A DNA stretch of 33,534 nt from a virus. The stretch lies in the IMG/VR virus record IMGVR_UViG_3300009024_000043, positions 1 to 33,534 of that record, one strand, 5' to 3'. Shown here in pieces: positions 1 to 7,852 of the stretch (the stretch's first letter is position 1; each line of letters opens with the position of its first letter). Under the pieces are notes generated by a model. That model did not search any database. It saw only the letters and a program-made list of their open reading frames with translations, and was not told the origin of the DNA. Both the position numbers and the translations under genes were made by a program.

Positions 1-7
1 GGAATCG

Positions 8-16
8 CGATATATA
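8..16 (+). promoter_or_regulatory. Late-promoter-like element, CGATATATA
   Basis: This 9-mer is a variant of the AGATAAATA element seen before many genes in this window. It is followed by an A-rich stretch, and its first base lies 27 bases before the ATG at 35, inside the 20-32 base range of the other sites. It resembles the T4 late promoter TATAAATA. The spacing supports position 35 as the gene start. Confidence 0.45.
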
Positions 17-34
17 AAATAAAAAAGAATTATA

Positions 35-595
35 ATGGGACATCATAAACAAAAAAACTATATGTTTTTTAAGAATTTGCAACAAATAATGAGACAAGCA
101 ACTTTGCTTTATCAAATGGATCCTGATATGTTAGATGATATATTACAACAAGGCCATGATTGGGCAGATGATCATGTATCGGTAGCTAAAGAAAATATGG
201 ATCAAGTATTTGATTTTATTATGAATACAACAAAGGAGGTTCCTGTACCAAATAATGATATGCAAACTGATAGTATTTCAAAAAATTTAGATTTTGATTT
301 TATGGCATCTGAAAGTGTAGTAGTTGGCTTTAACGATTTTATAAAAGTAAATGAGAAAAAAAAACTAGAATTTCATCATTCTGATGCTCCGGATGCCAAT
401 GGAAAATTTAAAAAACTAGGAATAAAAGCATTAGCTGAATGGTTGATTAAAACAAGAAAAGGTGACATGAGAAAAATAACCGGAAGTCTTAATCAACAAA
501 TAAACTTTAATAAAAAGTCAGATCCAGCATATGCTAAAAAGATGGAAAAAGTTAGAGATAAAGTCTTGATTTTATTAAAAAAAGATAAAGATTAA
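35..595 (+). CDS. Hypothetical phage protein, 186 aa
   Basis: I do not recognise a named family. The N-terminal half (about residues 10-65) is predicted helical and acidic. Residues 70-100 look like a linker. The C-terminal part (about 118-180) is a compact Lys-rich helical segment that looks like a folded unit. A second in-frame ATG lies at 62, but the promoter-like element at 8-16 fits the start at 35 better. It leads the plus-strand group at 35-3858, with the next gene 4 bases away, so it is probably expressed late with the putative internal head proteins. Unlike those, it has no clear capsid-targeting N-terminus. Confidence 0.75.
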   Translation: MGHHKQKNYMFFKNLQQIMRQATLLYQMDPDMLDDILQQGHDWADDHVSVAKENMDQVFDFIMNTTKEVPVPNNDMQTDSISKNLDFDFMASESVVVGFNDFIKVNEKKKLEFHHSDAPDANGKFKKLGIKALAEWLIKTRKGDMRKITGSLNQQINFNKKSDPAYAKKMEKVRDKVLILLKKDKD

Positions 596-599
596 AGAT

Positions 600-1370
600 A
601 TGGAACGAATTAAAGATTATAATGAGTACTTAAAAGAAGCACACCCAACTGAATACAAGGCCCCTAAAGGAAGCTCCAGGGATGCTAAATTAAATAAAGC
701 TAAGAAACTATTAAAGGGATCTGAAGCCGATAAGAAAAAAGCTTATAAACTTAGAGATGAGATGGAAGCTGAAGAGAGAACAAATGAAACAATAGACCCT
801 AAGGTGGATTTAAAAGAATTCGCTGAAAAAAGAGGAGACGGAGCAAAAAGCACAGTGGATAGCTCTAAAGAAAAAGGAGGCCTTTCAATGCTTTCATATG
901 ATCATTTTAAAGTTAAACTTCCATATTATAAAAAAGCAGCTAGTGGAAAATTTGATATGTCAGATTTTAAAGATGAATATGATGAATTATTGAACGAACT
1001 AATAGAAGCTACTTCTAAAGATATGAACATTACCCAAAAGAAATTTCAAGAAATAGTAGGTAAAATAGAAGTATTAGGAGAACTTTGTATAAGAAATAAA
1101 GACACTGAACCTATTAATGAAGCTAAAAAAGCAAAGAAAAAGAAAAAGACTTTAAGTAAAGCAACTGAAGCAAAAATAAGAAAAGTCGCAAATAAAAAAG
1201 GATATACCTTTGGTAGTTTAAGAGCAGAGTACATTAAGGGCCTTGGAGCATTTTACAGTTCTGGGTCAAGACCAGGCATGACTGCACATGGATGGGCAAT
1301 GGCTAGAGTAAATAAAGCAACACCTAGTAAACCATGGGCAAACGTTAAAAAAAGTAAATCTAAAAAGTGA
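600..1370 (+). CDS. Putative internal head protein with DUF5824-like C-terminus
   Basis: A 256-aa, very Lys-rich protein. Its N-terminus MERIKDYNEYLKEA aligns with the T4 capsid-targeting sequence MKTYQEFIAEA, with Glu13-Ala14 in the place of the gp21 protease cut (after L/I-x-E). A Lys/Glu-rich linker follows, then a helical segment (about 97-170), a run of lysines (about 175-187), and a C-terminal module (about 196-250) with the core GSRPGMTAHGWAMARVNKA. That core recalls the short DUF5824-type domain of phages and algal viruses; this match is from memory. It shares a GTGA overlap with the NUDIX gene downstream. I infer it is packaged in the head and matured by the prohead protease. Its biochemical role is unknown. 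Confidence 0.7.
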   Translation: MERIKDYNEYLKEAHPTEYKAPKGSSRDAKLNKAKKLLKGSEADKKKAYKLRDEMEAEERTNETIDPKVDLKEFAEKRGDGAKSTVDSSKEKGGLSMLSYDHFKVKLPYYKKAASGKFDMSDFKDEYDELLNELIEATSKDMNITQKKFQEIVGKIEVLGELCIRNKDTEPINEAKKAKKKKKTLSKATEAKIRKVANKKGYTFGSLRAEYIKGLGAFYSSGSRPGMTAHGWAMARVNKATPSKPWANVKKSKSKK

Positions 1371-1867
1371 AAACCTTCAAAAATTTAAAATCTATATTGA
1401 ACGAAGAATGGAAAGATGTCATTGATTCATTAGAAAAAAAGGTAGCGGGCGTGTGTATAATATATGAAAATAAAATATTATTAGTTCACCCAACAAACGC
1501 GAGCTGGCAAAAAAGAACGTTAGGCATACCTAAAGGAAAAGTAGAAACTGGAGAAGATGTTTTAACAGGAGCAATTAGAGAATTGAAAGAGGAAACTGGA
1601 ATATCACTGAATCCTTCTATTCTATCTAGATCTGAGCCATATGTATGTAACACCTATAATAAAAAAGGAGATATAGAAAAGCAACTTATTTATTTTTTAC
1701 ATGAAGTAACAAGTCTGTCTGAAATAGGAATGACGAGTTTAAGAATATCAAATGATAACTTACAAAAAGAAGAAATAGATTGGGCAGGTTTCTTAAGTGC
1801 AGATGAGGCCTATCCAAAAATAAGTAAGTGGCAGTTAATAGTTTTAGATCGTCACCTGAACAAATAA
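1367..1867 (+). CDS. NUDIX hydrolase with capsid-targeting-like N-terminus
   Basis: A 166-aa protein with a complete NUDIX box (Gx5Ex7REUxEExGU): Gly57, Glu63, Arg71-Glu72, Glu75-Glu76, Gly78, Ile79. All metal-binding glutamates are present, so it should hydrolyse a nucleoside diphosphate linked to another group. The substrate cannot be read from sequence; T4 NudE.1 acts on ADP-ribose and Ap(n)A. The start is GTG at 1367, overlapping the upstream TGA. Unusually, about 25 residues precede the fold, beginning MKTFKNLKSILNEE. This resembles the T4 capsid-targeting signal, with possible cleavage after Leu11-Asn-Glu13. If so, the enzyme would be packaged and injected rather than made after infection. 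Enzyme family is near certain; packaging is inference. Confidence 0.93.
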   Translation: MKTFKNLKSILNEEWKDVIDSLEKKVAGVCIIYENKILLVHPTNASWQKRTLGIPKGKVETGEDVLTGAIRELKEETGISLNPSILSRSEPYVCNTYNKKGDIEKQLIYFLHEVTSLSEIGMTSLRISNDNLQKEEIDWAGFLSADEAYPKISKWQLIVLDRHLNK

Positions 1868-1881
1868 ATAACTATAATATT

Positions 1882-3858
1882 ATGAAATCTTTTAAGGACA
1901 TATTAAACGAAGACTCAATTGAAGGAAAACCAGATCAAATGGCTGTTCCGTATGCAGATACTCTCGCACAAAATGTAAATGTAAGAGAAATACCGGCCGG
2001 ATCAAATAGAAGCCCTGAAATAGACAGATATTTTGATTTAGTAGGATTGAACAATAGAAAAAAAGGAAAGAATGGTTATCCATGGTGTGCTGCTTTTGTT
2101 TACGCAATGTTTGATGATTTTTGTAAAAAACTAGGATTAAAAAATCCAGTTATTAAAACAGCCGGTGTAATGAAACACTGGAATAAGGCAGATTCTTCTT
2201 TAAAAATACCCATTGCTAAGGCTAGAAATAACCCTGGTTTAGTAAAACCTGGACAGGTTTTTATTCAAAGCAGAGATGGCGGAGGTCATACTGGTATAGT
2301 AACCGCGGTGGACTCAAAAAATAAAACTTTTACCACAATAGAAGGAAATACAAACGATAAACTTTCAGGAGAAGGTCATCGTGTAGGTAGAAATACCAGA
2401 AAACTTTCACAGGGAAGTTTAATAGGTTTCATAGATTATTTTAAAGGACATAGAAGTGAAAAATTTGAAAAGACAATATCTACTGTTGTTGCAGATGCTC
2501 CTACTGATTATTCTAGTGAAGAATACATCGGAGGTCTTTCTAAAAACGATATTAAAAAGATACAATTAGTCTTAATAAAATTAAACTACGATTTAGGCAC
2601 CTTTGGACCTAATAAGGATGGAGTCGATGGTGAGATAGGTACTAAAACAACTGATGCAGTTAATGATTGGAAATTAAAAAATAACATGAAAGCTGATTCT
2701 ATCATAGACAAAGATTTATACACTTTAATGACTAAGGATAGTAAATTTAAAGATAAGTTAACATCAGGTGGAAATAGACAAATTGACATAGGATTAGATA
2801 ATTATACAAGCCCAGTGCAAAAAATGGTTAATAAACCTATCAAAGTGATAATGCCGGGTTTATTTCCAAATAAAATAATAACAGTTGATGCTACCAATGT
2901 TTCAAAGGATCCAGACCTCGTAATAAAACGAGCTATTATAGAGAATACAGGAACGGCTAGTAAATTTTCTGATTTGATTCTTGAAAGGAACATATTTAAG
3001 AGAATACGAGATGCTAAAAGAGCAAATGATACAAAATTAGCCGATTATTACAGAGATGGTAGAGTAAAAACCAGTCCAATAGATGGGACTGGACCATCTA
3101 ACACGGCTGATATCAAGAACATAGTTAGTTCTAAACCTGAAGTTGATATAATTTATAACAAAGAATTAAACGTTTTTTATCTAAAAGCCTTTAATTCAAG
3201 CGCAATAGAGGCTTTAGGAACAGCTGATATTATTAAAATGGAGCCTAAGGATTTTAAAGAATTACAAATCGCATTTAAAGATGCGGCACCTAATAAAACG
3301 CAGACACCTAGTCCTGAAGCAAATACACTAACTGCTAATGTAAATTCTACATTATCGAGCGTTAAGTCTATTCCAATGAACGATAGAGAAAAAACAATTA
3401 AAGGAGCGGCTATAGCCAATGCTTTAGTAAAAGACTTAAATGTTACTAAAGAAGTTGCAGCAGGTGTGGTTGGAAATTTATGGGCAGAAAGCGGACTAAT
3501 ACCGGATAGAATACAAGGATCCGGCGTAAAAAGAGGAACTCTTCCTCAAGCAAATAATGGAGGTTACGGATGGGCTCAATATACTCATCCTAGTTTAAAG
3601 ACTGACTTAATAGCGTTTGCTAAGAAAAAAGGAGTAGATCTAAATACCCAACCGATGACAGATGAATTAAATTATGAATATTTGAAACATTGGATATCTA
3701 AAAACAGCAGTAAATTCTCTACGCTAAAATCGCAATCTGATGTTAGAAACGCAACTAATTATTTTTTAACTAAATATGAAAGACCTGCTGATCAATCTGA
3801 AAGAGCCTTGGATAAAAGAGCAAATTTCGCAAACACTGTCTATTCAGAAATGGCTTAG
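1882..3858 (+). CDS. Three-domain peptidoglycan hydrolase (CHAP-like, PG-binding, Phage_lysozyme2-like)
   Basis: A 658-aa protein. The frame is open back to 1828, but the ATG at 1882, 14 bases after the NUDIX stop, yields MKSFKDILNE-D, which aligns without gaps to the T4 signal MKTYQEFIAE-A. Residues about 60-188 form a CHAP/NlpC-type domain with Cys69 (WCAAF), His136 (GGHTGIV) and Glu154/Asn156 (EGNTN) as likely catalytic residues. Residues about 218-285 look like a peptidoglycan-binding (PGB_1) repeat with the signature FGPNKDGVDGEIGTKT. Residues about 500-658 match the phage tail lysozyme family (Phage_lysozyme2), with Glu536 in NLWAESGL and GGYGWAQYT near 560-568. Two cleaving activities on one chain suggest a virion-borne wall-penetrating enzyme. 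A baseplate location or a lysis role remain alternatives. Confidence 0.88.
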   Translation: MKSFKDILNEDSIEGKPDQMAVPYADTLAQNVNVREIPAGSNRSPEIDRYFDLVGLNNRKKGKNGYPWCAAFVYAMFDDFCKKLGLKNPVIKTAGVMKHWNKADSSLKIPIAKARNNPGLVKPGQVFIQSRDGGGHTGIVTAVDSKNKTFTTIEGNTNDKLSGEGHRVGRNTRKLSQGSLIGFIDYFKGHRSEKFEKTISTVVADAPTDYSSEEYIGGLSKNDIKKIQLVLIKLNYDLGTFGPNKDGVDGEIGTKTTDAVNDWKLKNNMKADSIIDKDLYTLMTKDSKFKDKLTSGGNRQIDIGLDNYTSPVQKMVNKPIKVIMPGLFPNKIITVDATNVSKDPDLVIKRAIIENTGTASKFSDLILERNIFKRIRDAKRANDTKLADYYRDGRVKTSPIDGTGPSNTADIKNIVSSKPEVDIIYNKELNVFYLKAFNSSAIEALGTADIIKMEPKDFKELQIAFKDAAPNKTQTPSPEANTLTANVNSTLSSVKSIPMNDREKTIKGAAIANALVKDLNVTKEVAAGVVGNLWAESGLIPDRIQGSGVKRGTLPQANNGGYGWAQYTHPSLKTDLIAFAKKKGVDLNTQPMTDELNYEYLKHWISKNSSKFSTLKSQSDVRNATNYFLTKYERPADQSERALDKRANFANTVYSEMA

Positions 3859-3864
3859 TAAAGC

Positions 3865-5544
3865 TTATGTATGAAAAGGCTTAATGTACTTTAGTTTATT
3901 TGAATAAGAAATGCTTTCTAAAGCAGAAGAACCTGATCCTTGTATTCCCATTATTTCATTATACTTTTCATCTGATATTTGATGATTAGTGTATAATTCT
4001 TGAATTTCCCTTTCATTTTCTTCTTTAGCTCTAGCATATACATATGCAGGAAAACTAGGAAGACCCATTCGTTCAGCGTTGTAATTTAAATGTCTTTGTA
4101 AATCGTACACTAACTCGTCTTCTTTTAATTCAGTTTCAGGCCTATCCTTTAACTGTTGATCTATATAAGGTACGTCTATAACTGAACCTTTTCTTTTCCT
4201 TTCATTAGACGAATGTTCTTCCATTCTGTCATTTAGTTCTTGAGTAGATATGAGATCTTCTATGCCTTCTTTTTCGAAATCCGAGAGAGCATCAGCTGAA
4301 GATCCTAGTAATTTAATTATTTGTTTAGCTATGAAAGAACTGAATTTACCGAGAACAAGCCCTCTCATTATAACAACACCAGAATTCTTCTTTAGGAATT
4401 TTCTAGCCTGCCCTCCTCTTTTAGATATAAACGTGTAGTACGTAGCTAAATCATCTGAATTTTTTAGAACGGACTTCATTGGCCCATTTGGAAATTTTGC
4501 AGATATATTAGAAAACGTAGATAAATCTGCTATTGGTATTTCTTTAATTACCTTTCCTCCTTTTTTAATTATTAACTTATCTCCTTTTTTAACAACTTTT
4601 CCACCTGCTTGTAAAGTTTCTTCCATTAACTTAAAATTCTTAGCTGCCTTTTTAGAAATAGCTTGAGCTATAGGTTTATCTACTTCTTTAGCGAATACTA
4701 ATAAGTTGTCAGCTACGTTTTTTGCCATGTCAGCTATTTTAGTCAAAAACTTTCGTAAAGGTTTTCCGATAAAAGGAACCCAACCAACTGCTTTACCTAC
4801 AACGTCTTTCAATAGAAAAGAAATTACACCAGTTATAGAAGCTGCTATTTTGGCAGCTGATTTCTTGATAAATTCTAGAAACCTTTTACTTTTACTGAAT
4901 GTTTTTCCTTCCTGTTTCATTAAAACCTCAGCTGACTCTTTTGCTATTGTTTTACCAGCTCCTTTTGTTGCTATTTTTGAAAATGGTTTTGAAAAATTAT
5001 GAGCCACACCTTTAAAGCCTTTTGCAACGTCTCCTCCAAAAGGAATCATTGCAATCAAAGATATCAAACCTAATATGTACTTTCCTCTGAACATGTATAT
5101 GATACCGTTTATTAAATCGGCAGCCATCCCAAGAGGAATACCTACTACTAAAAAAGCATCTCCAACAATACCTATGAAATCTAAAACCAACTGAAGTATT
5201 CCAATAGGCGAACCTCCTTCTGTTAATGAACTTAATAGACTTTTCAACATGCCTAATATACCTCCATCCGGGGCCGGTAGGATACCTGCTCCATCTACTA
5301 CACTATCGATTGCCGAAGCATCGGAAGCAATAGCGGCTTCGGCCTGTTCATTTATAACTGCCACTTCTCTTCTAAGTAGAGGGCTTTGAAAAAATTCTTT
5401 TTCGGTTAAAGATCGTATATCAGGTATTAGATTATCGAAATCTAAAGCTTCTTCTAAAACATGCATTTTGTTTTTTAAAGCTTCTAAGATCATTAAACCT
5501 TCTTTAGATCTTAAATCATTTTCATATTGTATTGATAAATCCAT
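3865..5544 (-). CDS. Hydrophobic virion-type protein with pre-toxin-like core
   Basis: A 559-aa protein led by its own late-promoter-like element. After an acidic helical N-terminus (1-80), residues 113-178 are strongly hydrophobic and follow the pattern IPLGMAADLINGIIY...IPFGGDVAKG. This resembles the glycine/aspartate segment before the toxin domain in many polymorphic toxins (pre-toxin PT-TG type) and in some phage virion proteins. A second hydrophobic stretch lies near 232-268, followed by a Lys-rich region (about 285-345). The C-terminal 130 residues are charged and soluble, with no toxin domain that I recognise. It may be a membrane-inserting injected protein or an internal structural protein. 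It ends 6 bases from the convergent peptidoglycan hydrolase gene. Confidence 0.75.
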   Translation of the reverse strand: MDLSIQYENDLRSKEGLMILEALKNKMHVLEEALDFDNLIPDIRSLTEKEFFQSPLLRREVAVINEQAEAAIASDASAIDSVVDGAGILPAPDGGILGMLKSLLSSLTEGGSPIGILQLVLDFIGIVGDAFLVVGIPLGMAADLINGIIYMFRGKYILGLISLIAMIPFGGDVAKGFKGVAHNFSKPFSKIATKGAGKTIAKESAEVLMKQEGKTFSKSKRFLEFIKKSAAKIAASITGVISFLLKDVVGKAVGWVPFIGKPLRKFLTKIADMAKNVADNLLVFAKEVDKPIAQAISKKAAKNFKLMEETLQAGGKVVKKGDKLIIKKGGKVIKEIPIADLSTFSNISAKFPNGPMKSVLKNSDDLATYYTFISKRGGQARKFLKKNSGVVIMRGLVLGKFSSFIAKQIIKLLGSSADALSDFEKEGIEDLISTQELNDRMEEHSSNERKRKGSVIDVPYIDQQLKDRPETELKEDELVYDLQRHLNYNAERMGLPSFPAYVYARAKEENEREIQELYTNHQISDEKYNEIMGIQGSGSSALESISYSNKLKYIKPFHT

Positions 5545-5567
5545 TATTTATAGATGTTTCTTTTTTT

Positions 5568-5576
5568 TATATATCT
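5568..5576 (-). promoter_or_regulatory. Late-promoter-like element, AGATATATA
   Basis: AGATATATA followed by eight A residues; its first base is 32 bases before the start at 5544. A second TATAAATA string touches that start codon but leaves no room for a leader, so this upstream copy is the better candidate. Confidence 0.5.
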
Positions 5577-5605
5577 ACAAAATATAGCTTATGTTTACGT
5601 ACTAT

Positions 5606-5950
5606 TTAAAAGGGTAGGTCTGAGCCATCGCCTGTCATGTCAATAGGTTCTTTTACTTCCTCAGTATTTATCTTGACTGATATTGCTCTAACATCATTGA
5701 TATAAACTGTTTCGTTTTCAGGATTAACCCATTCCCTAGCTTTTACTTCATATGAAACATTTAAATTATCATTTATTTCAAATGAATCTATTTTAGAACA
5801 CCCTTCTTGAACCAAAGAGAATTTTAAATATTCATTGGCTCCAGAATATCCTTTAGATGAAAGTTCTATTACGAATTCTCTTTTTTTAAACTTATCTGTT
5901 ATTTGAATGGTGTCGTATTTCTTTACTAATTTTCCTAACTGAGTATTCAT
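5606..5950 (-). CDS. DUF3127 OB-fold protein with SSB-like DLPF tip
   Basis: A 114-aa protein matching the DUF3127 family (common in Bacteroidota). Diagnostic features are FKKREFVIELS near residue 22, a strand-rich middle, and KAREW near residue 70 followed by ...NDVRAISVKI. The family is predicted to adopt an OB fold. The last residues form an acidic tail ending GDGSDLPF, closely resembling the C-terminal tip by which bacterial SSB recruits repair and replication proteins. It lies 3 bases downstream of the glucosyltransferase gene and is surely co-transcribed with it. I infer a single-stranded DNA-binding or DNA-metabolism role; DNA binding itself is not shown. Confidence 0.85.
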   Translation of the reverse strand: MNTQLGKLVKKYDTIQITDKFKKREFVIELSSKGYSGANEYLKFSLVQEGCSKIDSFEINDNLNVSYEVKAREWVNPENETVYINDVRAISVKINTEEVKEPIDMTGDGSDLPF

Positions 5951-5953
5951 ATA

Positions 5954-7378
5954 TTATATGTTTTTTAATTGATTCATTAATGACTCATAGTCTGCACTAT
6001 CATTATCTGTTTTTCTAAGTTCGTCTTGTGTTGTCTCCTTTGGTTTTTCCTTTACTTCAGGTGTATCTTCTATTTCATCGAAAATACTCAATTGATTATC
6101 ATCTACTATTGCATTAGATGATGCTTGTGCACCTATCTTTCCGTTCTCAATAATTATATTTTCTAAATTTGTAATTATTTCATTTGTACATATATCGGCA
6201 TTTGAATGCTTTTTCCAATATGTAAATGCCATTTCTCTCCATTCGTCTCTCATTACTGGGTCATTTGACAATTTGACCATTAATTTTTTAGTTTCTTCAA
6301 AGTTAGTATGATCTAAACCAATAGTTCCGCTATGGGAATCCTTAGTCACAGGATTACCTGTTATTCTATGAATTACATTATCACAAAAGTGTTTATGAAA
6401 AATAGGAATGGTACCTGAAGCAACAACTTCGGCGTGACAGTTTTCTATATTATTACCATACATATGAGCCTTTAAGTGATATAGATCAGAACCAAAAGCA
6501 CTTTTAGCCATTCTTTCCATACAGTCTACGTTAGTGTAAGGTGGATACAAATAAGAACCTGATCCAGGAGTTTCTTTTCCATGTAAATCTTCTGTAAATT
6601 TTACCTCATTTAATTCTTTTCTAGGTCTAAAATGATTTACTATTTCATGATCTTTATAGAAAGGCTTTCCATTTTTATTATCTCCTTTTTCATATAAGAT
6701 ACCTGCCCATCCTATGCTTGCTTCTAATCCTTCAAGAATAGTTATGTAATTTTCTTCCATCAATTGTTGAGCATGGAAATCCATCATTAAATTAGGACCT
6801 TTCCAACCTGATAGTCTACCTATCCATCTAACTGTTTTATGATCCTGTTCGTCTATAGGCAACCAATATTTTTCACGATGATCATCATATGTAAAACCTA
6901 ACGCCATTTTCTTGAAAGGAGTATTTACATTCTCTCTTTTAGCCCATCTAGTAAAGTCTGATTCTAATGAATGAGTCATCAATACATCTACACTATTACA
7001 TATTTCATCAAATTTACCATTTCTACTTAGAGATTGCATTTTATGATCTAATTGAACAATAGCTTTGGGTAAAGTAATACCTTGTACAAGCTTAACAAAG
7101 TTGATTTGACAATCTTCTGGATGCTTTTTAGAAGGAACAGAATAGACAAGAACCATATCAAAGTTTTCATTTACTTCATCCAAAACTCTGGTCATTTCTT
7201 CAGATTTTCCACAAGTAAACTCATCTTTATCAAAGACCATAGTGTCTCTACGAGCCCATTTCTTATCTAAAGTTGCAAATATTTTAGTATTAGGTGTTGC
7301 TTTTTGAAATTCTACAGCACATCTTGTTACGCCACAGCCTTCTACTCCTCTGCCTAATATTATAGCTATCTTTTTCAT
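5954..7378 (-). CDS. agt: DNA alpha-glucosyltransferase, T4 Agt homologue
   Basis: A 474-aa GT-B glycosyltransferase resembling T4 alpha-glucosyltransferase along its length. The N-terminus ILGRGVEGCGVTR parallels T4 MARGLEGCGVTK. RWIGRLSGWKG (185-194) parallels RWIGRTTTWKG, EGLEAS (216-221) parallels EGLERS, and MERMAKSAFG (287-296) and ASGTIPIF (320-327) match LERMSKSGFG and ACGTIPVF. The T4 enzyme transfers glucose from UDP-glucose to 5-hydroxymethylcytosine in DNA. T4 Agt is about 400 aa; this one has an acidic tail of roughly 60 residues after position 415 containing Gln429-Leu-Ser-Ile-Phe433, a near-perfect bacterial clamp-binding motif. Comparisons are from memory of the T4 sequence. 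The acceptor base is not shown here, as no hydroxymethylase gene is in the window. Confidence 0.92.
   Translation of the reverse strand: MKKIAIILGRGVEGCGVTRCAVEFQKATPNTKIFATLDKKWARRDTMVFDKDEFTCGKSEEMTRVLDEVNENFDMVLVYSVPSKKHPEDCQINFVKLVQGITLPKAIVQLDHKMQSLSRNGKFDEICNSVDVLMTHSLESDFTRWAKRENVNTPFKKMALGFTYDDHREKYWLPIDEQDHKTVRWIGRLSGWKGPNLMMDFHAQQLMEENYITILEGLEASIGWAGILYEKGDNKNGKPFYKDHEIVNHFRPRKELNEVKFTEDLHGKETPGSGSYLYPPYTNVDCMERMAKSAFGSDLYHLKAHMYGNNIENCHAEVVASGTIPIFHKHFCDNVIHRITGNPVTKDSHSGTIGLDHTNFEETKKLMVKLSNDPVMRDEWREMAFTYWKKHSNADICTNEIITNLENIIIENGKIGAQASSNAIVDDNQLSIFDEIEDTPEVKEKPKETTQDELRKTDNDSADYESLMNQLKNI
6080..6094 (-). other. Codons for a clamp-binding-like motif, QLSIF
   Basis: These five codons encode Gln-Leu-Ser-Ile-Phe in the disordered C-terminal tail of the glucosyltransferase. 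The bacterial beta-clamp consensus is QL(S/D)LF. T4 Agt is reported to interact with the gp45 clamp, so a clamp contact here is plausible. Confidence 0.6.
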
Positions 7379-7406
7379 ATTTTATTTTTAAATTTTTGTT
7401 TTGTAT

Positions 7407-7691
7407 TTAATCTTTTCTTTCATTCATATAGTTTTCTAACCCCTGTATGTAAGATATAGCATCTAATAAGTTATCTTTTTTATGGTTATAAGACTCTCTT
7501 GAAAACTTTAAAGCTATCATTGCTATAAACATTTCTTTACCTGATATGTTTAAACCAGACATTCCGTTGAATATACTAGCTGCTCTATCCATACCTTCGC
7601 TAAAGGGTCCATACATTCTTTCTTTTTCCTCATCTCTTTCATTTACTATAGAGTGAGCTTCTTGAGAAATAGATTTTTTATTTTTATTCAT
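7407..7691 (-). CDS. DUF6378-like phage protein
   Basis: A 94-aa protein matching the pattern of a small family (DUF6378) frequent in phages: an N-terminal helix with ERMYGPFSEGMDRAASIF, then MFIAMIALKFSRESYNHKKDNLLDAISY. Function is unknown; the His/Asp/Lys-rich RESYNHKKDNLLD segment is the most conserved-looking part. An upstream ATG at 7712 in the same frame would add seven residues. I prefer 7691 because it overlaps the stop of the 43-aa gene (ATGAATAA), a typical coupled start. It lies 28 bases before agt in the same transcription unit. Confidence 0.8.
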   Translation of the reverse strand: MNKNKKSISQEAHSIVNERDEEKERMYGPFSEGMDRAASIFNGMSGLNISGKEMFIAMIALKFSRESYNHKKDNLLDAISYIQGLENYMNERKD

Positions 7692-7815
7692 GATTAGACT
7701 TTTTAAATTCATTTGGATATTTGTTTTTAAGGTATTTTATCCAGTGTTTTTGTTTTCTTCCATTTACAAAAAACCAGCCTACTTTTAAATCCATCCATTT
7801 TATTATACTGCGCAT
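7684..7815 (-). CDS. Small 43-aa protein upstream of the DUF6378 gene
   Basis: A short frame encoding a basic, aromatic-rich protein with the core MDLKVGWFFVNGRKQKHW followed by IKYLKNKYPNEF. Codon use and composition look protein-like, and its TAA overlaps the start of the next gene by 8 bases. It begins 36 bases after the first base of a GTATAATAT element and just downstream of a terminator, so it would be first in the DNA-metabolism unit. An internal Met8 is an alternative start. Function unknown; the size and charge suit a nucleic-acid-binding or host-takeover peptide, but this is inference. Confidence 0.65.
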   Translation of the reverse strand: MRSIIKWMDLKVGWFFVNGRKQKHWIKYLKNKYPNEFKKSNHE

Positions 7816-7842
7816 TGCGGTTAAGTTTAAGATTATTCTAAT

Positions 7843-7851
7843 ATATTATAC
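7843..7851 (-). promoter_or_regulatory. Host-type promoter element, GTATAATAT
   Basis: GTATAATAT contains a TATAAT -10 hexamer, immediately after the terminator at 7853-7890 and 36 bases before the 43-aa gene. The same 9-mer precedes three other genes in the window. I see no convincing -35 box. It probably starts the 43-aa, DUF6378, agt and DUF3127 unit. Confidence 0.45.
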
Positions 7852-7852
7852 T

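Noticed and set aside
1828-1881. Upstream in-frame start for the peptidoglycan hydrolase
   Set aside because: It overlaps the end of the NUDIX gene and hides the capsid-targeting-like start MKSFKDILNE; the ATG at 1882 fits better.
3071-3092. Hairpin CCAGTCC/GGACTGG
   Set aside because: It is a 7-bp repeat inside the peptidoglycan hydrolase coding region with no T tract or gene boundary; probably incidental.
5544-5551. TATAAATA touching the start codon of the 559-aa gene
   Set aside because: Used as a promoter it would leave no leader; the AGATATATA at 5568-5576 has the spacing shared by the other sites.
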